Shown: positions 1 through 7,283 of the stretch, in pieces
Layout: each line of letters begins with the position of its first letter
How positions within the stretch are numbered: position 1 is the first letter of the stretch
Source: an uncultured Fusobacteriaceae bacterium
GTDB lineage: Bacteria; Fusobacteriota; Fusobacteriia; Fusobacteriales; Fusobacteriaceae
Reading direction: 5' to 3'
Length of the DNA: 12,092 nt
Assembly (NCBI GenBank): GCA_947072715.1
Contig: CAMTJB010000013.1
Span: 1 to 12,092 of the forward strand
Translations under genes and position numbers: made by a program
Notes under the pieces: generated by a model
Database searches by the model: none
The model's input: the letters and a program-made list of their open reading frames with translations, nothing else
Told to the model about the DNA's origin: nothing

Positions 1-20
1 GGAGGTACACCTAAAATTTA
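1..20 (-). other. In-frame TAA followed by continuing hydrogenase reading frame
   Basis: On the minus strand TYYA is followed by TAA (20-18), then codons reading I-L-G-V-P-P without a frame change up to the window edge. In clostridial [FeFe] hydrogenase the corresponding segment reads TYYPSISGLDP, so the Gly and Pro align at the same spacing with the stop occupying one ordinary residue position (often Lys or Ser). This is the signature of a point nonsense change rather than a true C-terminus. A TAA cannot be selenocysteine. A sequencing error cannot be excluded. Confidence 0.75.
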
Positions 21-1031
21 GGCATAGTAAGTTTTAAAAATAGCGCCAAACATTTGTTGTGGAGATTTTGCGGTGGATAGTTGGTCTATCATATCTGGGT
101 ATTCAGATTTAAGAAATCTTACCCAAGCTGGACAGCATGAAGTAAATACTGGAAATTTTTCATTATTTTTATTTTTTAATTTTTCTATAAACTCACTAGC
201 TTCTTCCATTATTGTTAAGTCTGCACTAAAACCAGTATCAAAAACATAATCAAATCCAATTTTTCTAACACCTGCAACTAGTCTTTTAAGTGTAGCAAAT
301 TCTTTTGGAAGATTAAGTCCCTCAGCCCATGAAGTTCTAATTGCTGGTGCAATTTGGACTATTGTAATTTTATCAGGGTCATTTAAAGCATCAAAAACTT
401 TATCTATATCATTTCTTTCAGAAAGAGCACCTACTGGACAATGAGTAATACACTGTCCACAAAGTGAGCAGTTAACATTTTCTATTTTTTTATTATTAAT
501 AACGCCTACAGAGGTTTGCGATCCTGTTCCTAAAAGTTCCCATACATTAAGTGTTTGAATTTTAGAACATACTTGAATACAACGCATACATTTTATACAT
601 TTAGAAGAATCTCTAATAAGAGGAAAATTATTATTCCATTTTTCTTTAATAAAACTATTTTCAAAAGGAAGATTTAATATTCCAATATCAGTGGCAACTT
701 TTTGTAAACTACAGTTATTACTTCTAATACAAGTAGCACATTTAAAATCATGTTGAGATAAAATTAGAGAAACATTAGCTTTTCTAGCTTCTCTTACTTT
801 AGGAGTATTAGTATGAACTTTCATTCCTTCTGTAACAAAATTATTACAAGAAGTTACTAATCTATTTACACCTTCAACTTCAATGGAACAGACTCTACAG
901 GCATCTATCTCGTTAAGATTTTTAAGAAAACATAATTTTGGAATGGAAAATCCTGCAACTTTACTTGCTTCAAGAATAGTTGTTCCGAAGGGTACAGAAA
1001 TATTTTTATTATTAATTTTTAAATTTACCAT
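18..1031 (-). CDS. hydA: [FeFe] hydrogenase large subunit, cut short by an in-frame stop
   Basis: [FeFe] hydrogenases reversibly reduce protons to H2 in the cytoplasm. The 337 visible residues hold, in order, a 2Fe-2S ferredoxin/NuoG-like domain (C34, C45, C48, C62), a His-Cys3 4Fe-4S site (H94, C98, C101, C107), two 4Fe-4S motifs (C145/148/151/155 and C188/191/194/198), and the start of the H-cluster domain with TSCCPAW (C299, C300) and SPQQMFGAIFKTYYA. TAA at 20-18 then ends the frame. Clostridial enzymes are about 570 aa, and the H-cluster motifs MPC, the glutamate helix and the C-terminal CxxxC would lie beyond this point. The six codons after the stop still fit the family, so I read this as an interrupted gene. 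The ATG at 1031 overlaps the upstream gene by 7 bp and has an AAGGAGG Shine-Dalgarno at 1044-1050. The protein made as read should lack a complete H-cluster. Confidence 0.9.
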   Translation of the reverse strand: MVNLKINNKNISVPFGTTILEASKVAGFSIPKLCFLKNLNEIDACRVCSIEVEGVNRLVTSCNNFVTEGMKVHTNTPKVREARKANVSLILSQHDFKCATCIRSNNCSLQKVATDIGILNLPFENSFIKEKWNNNFPLIRDSSKCIKCMRCIQVCSKIQTLNVWELLGTGSQTSVGVINNKKIENVNCSLCGQCITHCPVGALSERNDIDKVFDALNDPDKITIVQIAPAIRTSWAEGLNLPKEFATLKRLVAGVRKIGFDYVFDTGFSADLTIMEEASEFIEKLKNKNNEKFPVFTSCCPAWVRFLKSEYPDMIDQLSTAKSPQQMFGAIFKTYYA

Positions 1032-2857
1032 TGGTTTACTCTCCCTCCTTTGAAAATACCAAGTCCAAAATGATCACATCTTAAGCATCTATTTGCTTCT
1101 TGTTTTGCTTCATCTTTTGACATTCCAATTTCTACTTGGTCAAAATCATGAATTCTTTCCTTACTTGGTCTACTTTTAATATTAACTCTTCCGCAAGGTA
1201 TTTTATTTGTTAATTTAGGTAGCGGAATGATAACATTAGATTCTATAATATGGTTAAACCCTAAATAATTATCTATGTTGGCTGCAGCAACTTTTCCAGC
1301 AGCAATTGCTCTTATAACAGTGGCTGGACCAGTAACACAGTCCCCCCCAGCAAAAATTCCTGGTGAATCTTTAAATCCACTCCATTCTAGTGCATCGATG
1401 GTTCCTTTAGTTACAGGAATACCATAATTTTTAAATGATTGAGTTTCTATTTCTTGACCAATAGCTATTATTATAATGTCGCATAAAATATCTTCTTCTG
1501 GTTTTTCAGAGTTAACGGGTTTCGGTCTGCCATTTTGTATAGGTCCAATTATTTGTGGTTTTACAGTTAGAGAGATAACTTTGTTATCTATATCTTTATT
1601 TATTCTAATTGGTGATGCTAGTGCAATTACTTCTACTTCCTCTTCAAGAGCACCTAGTATTTCTTCTTGGAGAGCAGTCATATCTTCAATTCTTCTTCTA
1701 TATATAACCTTTACAGAATTAGAATTAACTCTTATAGAAGAACGTGCAACGTCCATAGCAACATTTCCACCACCTATAACAATGATATTTTTACCAGCAA
1801 AATCTGGAATATCATTATCACCTATACTTTTTAGCATGGAAAGAGCTGGAATAACTCCAATGGCATCTTCACCCTCTATCTCTAATGATTTGTAGGCATG
1901 AGCACCTATAGAGATATATACTGCATGGAAATTATTTTTTAAATATTCTAAGGAGTAGTCTTTGCCTATGGAAACATTTTTTTCCACGTCTATCCCAGTA
2001 GATAAAATATATTTTATTTCTTTGTCTAAAACTTTTCTAGGAAGTCTATAGTTAGGGATGCCATATCTTAACATTCCACCTAATTTATCTCTTTGTTCAA
2101 AAATAGTTACTGAATGACCCATTAATTGAAGATAATAAGCAGCACTTAATCCTCCAGCTCCACCACCTATTACAGCAATAGATTTCCCTGTTGCAGGAGC
2201 ATTATCTGGTGGAGTAATCTCTTTTGCATTTTCTGTAGCTACTCTTTTTAATTCTTTAATGTTTACTGAATCGTCAATTATCTTTCTCCTACATCTTGCC
2301 TCACAAGGTTTTTCACAGACCATAGCACAGACTGATGGAAGTGGATTATCCTTCTTTATCAATCTTATAGCATCTTCATATCTTTCTTCTGAAATTAATG
2401 CTATATAACCAGGAATATCTACACCTGCTGGACATAGAGCTACACATGGGATACTTTGTTTAATTTCACAAGTACATTTTCCACTTGTAATATGTTGAAT
2501 AAAATCTTCACGATATCCTTCTAAACCATTAAGTACCATGTGAGCAGCTTCGTATCCAATAGCACAGTCAGAAGTATAAAAAATAGTTTCTGCAGTTTTT
2601 TTTATCAAATCTAAAGTAGAAAGAGTAGCTTTTCCTTTTAGAACACTTTCAACTAAACTCCCAAGTTGACCTAATCCAATTCGACAGGGAGTACATTTTC
2701 CACAAGATTGTGCATGACACATTTTTAAAAATACAGCTGTAATATCTACTGGGCAGAGCCCTGGTGGACTTGCAGCTATACGTTTTTCTAACTCTTTATA
2801 AAATTTCTCAACTGTAAGTTGAGCTTCATTAAAAATACCAATACTAAGTCTACTCAT
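1025..2857 (-). CDS. NuoF-type 4Fe-4S domain fused to GltD-like FAD/NAD(P)H oxidoreductase (hydrogenase partner)
   Basis: Residues about 1-125 match the C-terminal 4Fe-4S domain of NuoF/HydB, with SCGKCTPCRIG (C52, C55, C58) and C98. The FMN- and NADH-binding part of NuoF is absent. Residues about 135-600 match the small subunit of glutamate synthase (GltD) and NfnB: N-terminal Fe-S cysteines (C138, C142, C177, C181, C185, C189), an FAD Rossmann motif GGGAGG (231-236), a second nucleotide motif GGGNVAMD (362-369), the FAD-contacting AGGD (503-506), and a C-terminal CLRC (591-594). The 610-aa protein probably oxidises or reduces NAD(P)H and passes electrons through Fe-S clusters to the hydrogenase encoded next, with which it overlaps by 7 bp (translational coupling). 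No glutamate synthase large subunit is nearby, so glutamate synthesis is unlikely. ATG 2857 has a GGAGGG ribosome site at 2861-2866. Preference for NADH or NADPH cannot be settled by eye. Confidence 0.87.
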   Translation of the reverse strand: MSRLSIGIFNEAQLTVEKFYKELEKRIAASPPGLCPVDITAVFLKMCHAQSCGKCTPCRIGLGQLGSLVESVLKGKATLSTLDLIKKTAETIFYTSDCAIGYEAAHMVLNGLEGYREDFIQHITSGKCTCEIKQSIPCVALCPAGVDIPGYIALISEERYEDAIRLIKKDNPLPSVCAMVCEKPCEARCRRKIIDDSVNIKELKRVATENAKEITPPDNAPATGKSIAVIGGGAGGLSAAYYLQLMGHSVTIFEQRDKLGGMLRYGIPNYRLPRKVLDKEIKYILSTGIDVEKNVSIGKDYSLEYLKNNFHAVYISIGAHAYKSLEIEGEDAIGVIPALSMLKSIGDNDIPDFAGKNIIVIGGGNVAMDVARSSIRVNSNSVKVIYRRRIEDMTALQEEILGALEEEVEVIALASPIRINKDIDNKVISLTVKPQIIGPIQNGRPKPVNSEKPEEDILCDIIIIAIGQEIETQSFKNYGIPVTKGTIDALEWSGFKDSPGIFAGGDCVTGPATVIRAIAAGKVAAANIDNYLGFNHIIESNVIIPLPKLTNKIPCGRVNIKSRPSKERIHDFDQVEIGMSKDEAKQEANRCLRCDHFGLGIFKGGRVNQW

Positions 2858-2903
2858 AATCCCTCCACTAATAAATTACGGTGATAATAAATCCTATTAT
2901 ATC

Positions 2904-2933
2904 TTTATACCTTATTTTATAGGTAAATGTCAA
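2904..2933 (-). promoter_or_regulatory. Sigma-70-type promoter of the hydrogenase operon
   Basis: Read on the minus strand, TTGACA (2933-2928) and TATAAA (2909-2904) are separated by 18 bp. This is a consensus -35 with a one-mismatch -10. Transcription would start near 2897, about 40 bases before the ATG at 2857, leaving a short leader that contains the GGAGGG ribosome site. It is the strongest promoter match seen in the divergent intergenic region. Confidence 0.6.
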
Positions 2934-2958
2934 AACATTTCAAAAAAATAAAAATATA

Positions 2959-2966
2959 AAACGTTT
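2959..2966. promoter_or_regulatory. Possible LacI/GalR-type operator core AAACGTTT
   Basis: A perfect 8-bp palindrome AAACGTTT with a central CG sits in the 231-bp divergent region, directly after a TATAAA at 2955-2960. Operators of the LacI/GalR family typically have a central CG with A-rich and T-rich flanks, so a sugar-responsive repressor site for the lyase operon is plausible. A second CG-centred palindrome, TAACGTTA, lies at 3053-3060. No regulator gene is visible in the window, and an 8-bp palindrome in AT-rich DNA can arise by chance. Confidence 0.25.
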
Positions 2967-3005
2967 AGTATGTTAAAAAAGAACTTTTAATACGGAAAAT
3001 TGCAC

Positions 3006-3033
3006 TTGAAAACTGAAGATAGACATTTATTTT
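3006..3033 (+). promoter_or_regulatory. Weak candidate promoter for the GAG lyase operon
   Basis: TTGAAA (3006-3011) and TATTTT (3028-3033) are 16 bp apart, which would start transcription about 50 bases before the porin gene. The match is poor. An alternative -10, TATAAA at 2955-2960, lacks a good -35. Between this and the start codon lies an inverted repeat, ATGTAA (3040-3045) and TTACAT (3058-3063), which could be an operator half-site pair. None of these is strong. Confidence 0.2.
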
Positions 3034-3088
3034 AGGATGATGTAAGATGAATTAACGTTACATAAAACAGGTACAAGGGGAGAATGAA

Positions 3089-4987
3089 TTGAATAAAAAT
3101 ATGAAATTAAAATCTATATTATTGCTATGTTTACTTTCGGTGGCAGCTAAAGCTGAAAATTTAAATTCAACATACGGTTATTTAAGTGATATGAATTTAC
3201 AAGATAACTATAATATTAGAAGAACTATTAGAAGTGATATTAGGAATGGCATGGAATTAGAATTAGGTGAAATAGGAGAACATTTCTATTATTTAAATTC
3301 TAGAGAAAATTTTAAAGGTGAGCTGTCAGGAAAAAGTAAAAATAATATGTATATAGGTTCTTTGGATAAACAAATCACAAAGGAAGGAAGACTAGGATTT
3401 ATATTTGGTGGTGGAGAAAGTAAGGTAGATTTTTCAAATCCAGTAAATATAAAAAGACAGAATGCAGTGGTTGGAGGTTATTATAATTATAAATTAACAG
3501 ATAGATTAAGTGCTTTAAGTATGATAACATTTGATTACTCTCATAATTCTGTTAAAATAGAAAATAGAAGTTCAACATCTCCAACAATGAGTATGACCGT
3601 GGGAACAAATTTTAACTATATCTTAAGTGATGATTTTATGAAAGTTGCTTTGAACGGTGGTATAGATTGGAGTAAAGTACTGCAAGGTACATATAATGAT
3701 ACAGTTGCTAATACAAACTCCAATACAGAATATTATGATTCAGTAAGACCTAATATAGGAATATCAGCAACTAAGGATTTTGTAGTGGCCAATAAGAAAG
3801 GAAAGCTAGGACTGGATATATCTTATGAGAAAGAATTAGGGAATATTAAAAATGAAAAAACTATATGGGCACCAGTAGGAAAAAGAAATAAAATAGCCTC
3901 TATGAAACATGAAAATATGGTGAATTTAGGAGTAAATGGAAATATAGATTTAACTAATTCTTTAAATATTGGTGCTAGTTATAATAAAATGATTTCTGAA
4001 GATTATGACTTGGACTTATATGGTGTAAATTTCCAATATAAATTAGAAAAATCAATATTATCTGATTATAATGGACTTAATTTTTTAGATAAAGACAAGA
4101 GGTTTAGAGTTACGGCCAATGTTATGCTTGAAACAGAAGATTATGATGATAATTCAGCAGGAAATTCAGGGACAACATCTATCCAACCAAGAATAATATT
4201 AACAATAAATGACAAAAAAAGTTCTTTTATGTATTTAATGGATGCTTTTTATAAAACTGAAGAAATGTTTGGAAGTAGTAAAGCTGGAGAAGGAAAAGAT
4301 ACTAATAGAAGAATAAATCCACAAATTAACTGGAAAGGAATGAATGTTACTGAAAATTTAAGAATTAATGGTTATGTAGGGTGGAGAAATCAAGTTAGAA
4401 AACAAACTAATTCTACAGATGGTTATTTTAGACAAGATGTAAATTCATATAGAATAGCACCTGGACTTTCATATAAAATAAATAATGAGTTAACTTTCTT
4501 TGGGTCAACATTATTAGCTAAAGATGAAGTAGCTGATTCTAGAAAAGGAACAGATTATCAATATTCATATTGGGCAGAAAATATTTATGGTTTGAGATAT
4601 AATCTTACAAAAAATTGGGTAGTTAGTTCTATTTTGTACAGACTGGATAAAAAATATGTAAAAAGTACGAATAAAAAAGGTGAAAATACACAATTTAGAC
4701 CGGTTATAAGATATAATTTTGCAGGTGGTTCATATGCACAATTGCAAGGAAGATTTTCTTTAGATGGTGGTGAAAGGGTTGAGAATAGACATGGTATAGT
4801 ATCACAATATAATGCTGAAACAAGATATGTTGCAACTTTTGGTTATAAAATAAATGATTATTTCACGACTTATAGTGAAGTTACAATGAATTCATTTAAA
4901 AGATATAATAAATCCAATAATACACCAGATAATAGAATAAGCAGAACAATGCTAAAAGTTGGATTCATCTATGGATTTGATATTTAA
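3089..4987 (+). CDS. Outer-membrane beta-barrel protein, putative GAG oligosaccharide porin
   Basis: This 632-aa protein has a Sec signal peptide (KLKSILLLCLLSVAAKA, cleavage near residue 22) and then long runs of alternating polar and hydrophobic residues typical of beta-strands. Residues about 80-330 resemble the autotransporter-type barrels common in Fusobacteriota (for example RLGFIFGGGESKVDF and AVVGGYYNYKLTDRL). Residues about 335-632 form a second strand-rich block that resembles oligosaccharide porins and ends in VGFIYGFDI. It starts an operon with two PL8 lyases, 13 bp upstream of the first, so uptake of GAG fragments or anchoring of the lyases at the surface is inferred. I chose TTG 3089 because AGGGGAG (3076-3082) is properly spaced from it. 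ATG 3101 in the same frame would keep the signal peptide but sits too far from this site. Barrel localisation is fairly certain; substrate is not. Confidence 0.72.
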   Translation: MNKNMKLKSILLLCLLSVAAKAENLNSTYGYLSDMNLQDNYNIRRTIRSDIRNGMELELGEIGEHFYYLNSRENFKGELSGKSKNNMYIGSLDKQITKEGRLGFIFGGGESKVDFSNPVNIKRQNAVVGGYYNYKLTDRLSALSMITFDYSHNSVKIENRSSTSPTMSMTVGTNFNYILSDDFMKVALNGGIDWSKVLQGTYNDTVANTNSNTEYYDSVRPNIGISATKDFVVANKKGKLGLDISYEKELGNIKNEKTIWAPVGKRNKIASMKHENMVNLGVNGNIDLTNSLNIGASYNKMISEDYDLDLYGVNFQYKLEKSILSDYNGLNFLDKDKRFRVTANVMLETEDYDDNSAGNSGTTSIQPRIILTINDKKSSFMYLMDAFYKTEEMFGSSKAGEGKDTNRRINPQINWKGMNVTENLRINGYVGWRNQVRKQTNSTDGYFRQDVNSYRIAPGLSYKINNELTFFGSTLLAKDEVADSRKGTDYQYSYWAENIYGLRYNLTKNWVVSSILYRLDKKYVKSTNKKGENTQFRPVIRYNFAGGSYAQLQGRFSLDGGERVENRHGIVSQYNAETRYVATFGYKINDYFTTYSEVTMNSFKRYNKSNNTPDNRISRTMLKVGFIYGFDI

Positions 4988-5000
4988 TTAGGAGGAAATC

Positions 5001-7259
5001 ATGAAGAGAATTTTTAAAATTATATTATTTTTTCTTTTAGCTATTAGTTCTTTAGCAGAAATAAATAAAGAATATATTACTGTTATAGAAAAATTCACAG
5101 AATTTGTAGCACCAAATGGTAATGATAAAAAAGCAAAAGAGCTAATAGAGAGTATGGATAAAAGTTCAAATAGAGAGAATTTATGGATTAAATTTAAAGA
5201 TATGAAGCATGGACCAGATATATTATTCACATATAGAAATATATTTGAACTTTGTAAAGTGTATAATTATCCAGAGTCAGAGTACTATAAAAATAAAGAA
5301 ATGAAAGAAATAATTTTAAGTTCAATGGAATGGATGAGAGAAAACTCTTATAAAGAAGGATTACCAGAGTTAGGAAACTGGTGGCAGTGGGAAATTGGTG
5401 TCCCTAAGGAACTAAATAAAATTGTAGCTCTTATGTATAATGACCTTTCTCCTGAAGAAAGAGATAAATATTTAAATGGAAGTCGATATTTTCAACCCTA
5501 TGCAGAATGGTCTGGATATAGTGAATCAGCTAAATTTTCATCATCAGCAGCTAAAAGATTATCTAAAGGTGGGAATAGAATAGATACTGCTTTTATAGTC
5601 TTTATGAGAGGTATTTTATCAAATAATAAAAATGAGGTAAAAAATGCTTTGGAAAACATTGGAGAAGTTGGTGCTTATGTAACAACTGCAAATGGATTTT
5701 ATAGAGATGGCTCGTTTATACAACATGATACATTACCTTACGGTGGAACTTACGGAACAGTTTTATTAAATGGATTGGGAACAATTCAATATTTAGTTTC
5801 AGGAACGTCACTTGAAATTCAAGATGAAAGATTTAATAATATTTATGAATCGATTTTAACTGGCTATAACTATATGATAATAAATGGAAGAGTTTCAGAT
5901 TCCATAAGTGGAAGAGCGATTACAAGAGAACAATCTAATGATATGACCAGAGGTGAAGGGAATATAGCTGCAATTGCTATGATTTCAGAAGGTGCACCTA
6001 TTAGATATAAAAGGAGATTAAGAGAACTTGTAAAAAGAAATATAGAAGAAAATAATCTTTATTATTTACCAGATAAAACAAAAAATATAATAGAGAAAAA
6101 AGTTTTGAAAAATATTATGGAAGATAATGAAATAAAAACAAAACAAATTATTGGAACTAAAAATTTTGCTAATATGGACAGAGTAGTCTCAAGAAATAAA
6201 AATTATAGTTTCGTGTTAAGCATGCATTCAAGAAGAATAGGGAATTTTGAAAGTATTTTAGGAGAGAATTTGAGAGGTTGGCATTCCAGTGATGGTATGT
6301 ATTATTTATATACATCTAATAAAGAAGAATACTTTGAATTTTGGCCTACAGTTGACCCTTATCATCTTCCTGGTACCACTGAAAGTATAGCTTTTAGAGA
6401 GGATTTTAAAGGTCAGAGAAGAGTAATAAAACATATGGTTGATAAAGATTATGTAGGTGGAGCTACTGATGGAATAAATGCTATGATAGGAATGGATTTT
6501 AGTTCTTGGAATGATAAAACACTAGCGAAAAAATCATGGTTTATTCTTCCAGATAAAATAATCGCCATGGGAAATGTAAATAGTTCAGATGGTGAGGTAC
6601 ATACCACATTAGAAAATAAAATTATAGCTAATGAATCTCAAATTATAAAAAAAAGTAACAAAGAATTAAGAGTGAAGAACGATGTCTCTGGTCTATATAC
6701 AGGTTATTTTTCTTTGGATACAAATAATTTAATTTCTAAGATAGAGGATAGAAATGGTTCTTGGAAGGAAGTTGGGGGAACAGGAACAGAAGATAAAATA
6801 ACTAAAAAATATATTCTCTCATATATAAATCATGGGAATAATCCAATAAATAAATCTTATGCCTATGTTATTATTCCAGAAATAACTGAAAAGTATTTAA
6901 ATAAATTTAAAACTAATGAAATCAAAATATTATCCAATAGTGAAGAGGTTCATGGAGTAAAAGTTGGAAATATATTAGGAATAAATTTTTGGAAAGGTGG
7001 AGAAAAAAATATAGAAGGCTTTAAAGGAATAACACCTATGAGTTTAATAATTCATAAAAATAATAAAGAATTAGAGATATACATAAGTGATCCAACTCAT
7101 AAAAATGGTGACAATGCAGTATTAGAAATTAATGGAGATTATAAATTAAAAACTATAAATCCTAATATAGAAATATCTAATATAAAAAATATAACTAAGA
7201 TAATATTTAAAAAATTAGAAAATGGTGCAACAGAAAAAATAGTTTTAAAAAAAATTTGA
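5001..7259 (+). CDS. Polysaccharide lyase family 8, hyaluronate/chondroitin AC lyase type
   Basis: PL8 lyases cleave GAG chains by beta-elimination and release unsaturated disaccharides or oligosaccharides. The 752-aa protein begins with a signal peptide (cleavage near SSLA-E20), so it acts in the periplasm or outside the cell. The alpha/alpha toroid holds the aromatic patch NWWQWEIG (126-133) and the catalytic set N192 (GGNR), H242 and Y251 (QHDTLPYGGTYG), and R305/R309 (SGRAITR). Spacings of 50, 9 and 63 residues match those I recall for pneumococcal hyaluronate lyase (N349, H399, Y408, R462) and chondroitinase AC. The beta-sandwich part includes YINHGNNPINKSYAY (608-622), shared with the next gene. 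The ribosome site TTAGGAGG precedes ATG 5001. PL8 also includes xanthan lyases, but the neighbouring ABC-type lyase favours hyaluronan or chondroitin. All active-site residues I could check are present. Confidence 0.9.
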   Translation: MKRIFKIILFFLLAISSLAEINKEYITVIEKFTEFVAPNGNDKKAKELIESMDKSSNRENLWIKFKDMKHGPDILFTYRNIFELCKVYNYPESEYYKNKEMKEIILSSMEWMRENSYKEGLPELGNWWQWEIGVPKELNKIVALMYNDLSPEERDKYLNGSRYFQPYAEWSGYSESAKFSSSAAKRLSKGGNRIDTAFIVFMRGILSNNKNEVKNALENIGEVGAYVTTANGFYRDGSFIQHDTLPYGGTYGTVLLNGLGTIQYLVSGTSLEIQDERFNNIYESILTGYNYMIINGRVSDSISGRAITREQSNDMTRGEGNIAAIAMISEGAPIRYKRRLRELVKRNIEENNLYYLPDKTKNIIEKKVLKNIMEDNEIKTKQIIGTKNFANMDRVVSRNKNYSFVLSMHSRRIGNFESILGENLRGWHSSDGMYYLYTSNKEEYFEFWPTVDPYHLPGTTESIAFREDFKGQRRVIKHMVDKDYVGGATDGINAMIGMDFSSWNDKTLAKKSWFILPDKIIAMGNVNSSDGEVHTTLENKIIANESQIIKKSNKELRVKNDVSGLYTGYFSLDTNNLISKIEDRNGSWKEVGGTGTEDKITKKYILSYINHGNNPINKSYAYVIIPEITEKYLNKFKTNEIKILSNSEEVHGVKVGNILGINFWKGGEKNIEGFKGITPMSLIIHKNNKELEIYISDPTHKNGDNAVLEINGDYKLKTINPNIEISNIKNITKIIFKKLENGATEKIVLKKI

Positions 7260-7283
7260 CTATTTAAGTTTGGGGGATAACTA

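Noticed and set aside
18..20. Recoding of the hydrogenase stop as selenocysteine
   Set aside because: The codon is TAA, not TGA, and the position is not a metal-binding cysteine in the family.
1476..1895. Open plus-strand frame of 139 codons inside the oxidoreductase gene
   Set aside because: It lies antisense to a well-supported FAD/NAD(P)H domain, has no ribosome site, and is serine/isoleucine-rich in the way expected of a frame opposite a coding strand.
3084..3092. ATG at 3084 as a start codon before the barrel gene
   Set aside because: It reads ATG-AAT-TGA, a two-codon frame, and is too close to the AGGGGAG ribosome site.
4988..5230. Minus-strand open frame of 80 codons at the start of the first lyase
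   Set aside because: It overlaps the ribosome site and signal peptide codons of a clear PL8 gene and has no recognisable features of its own.
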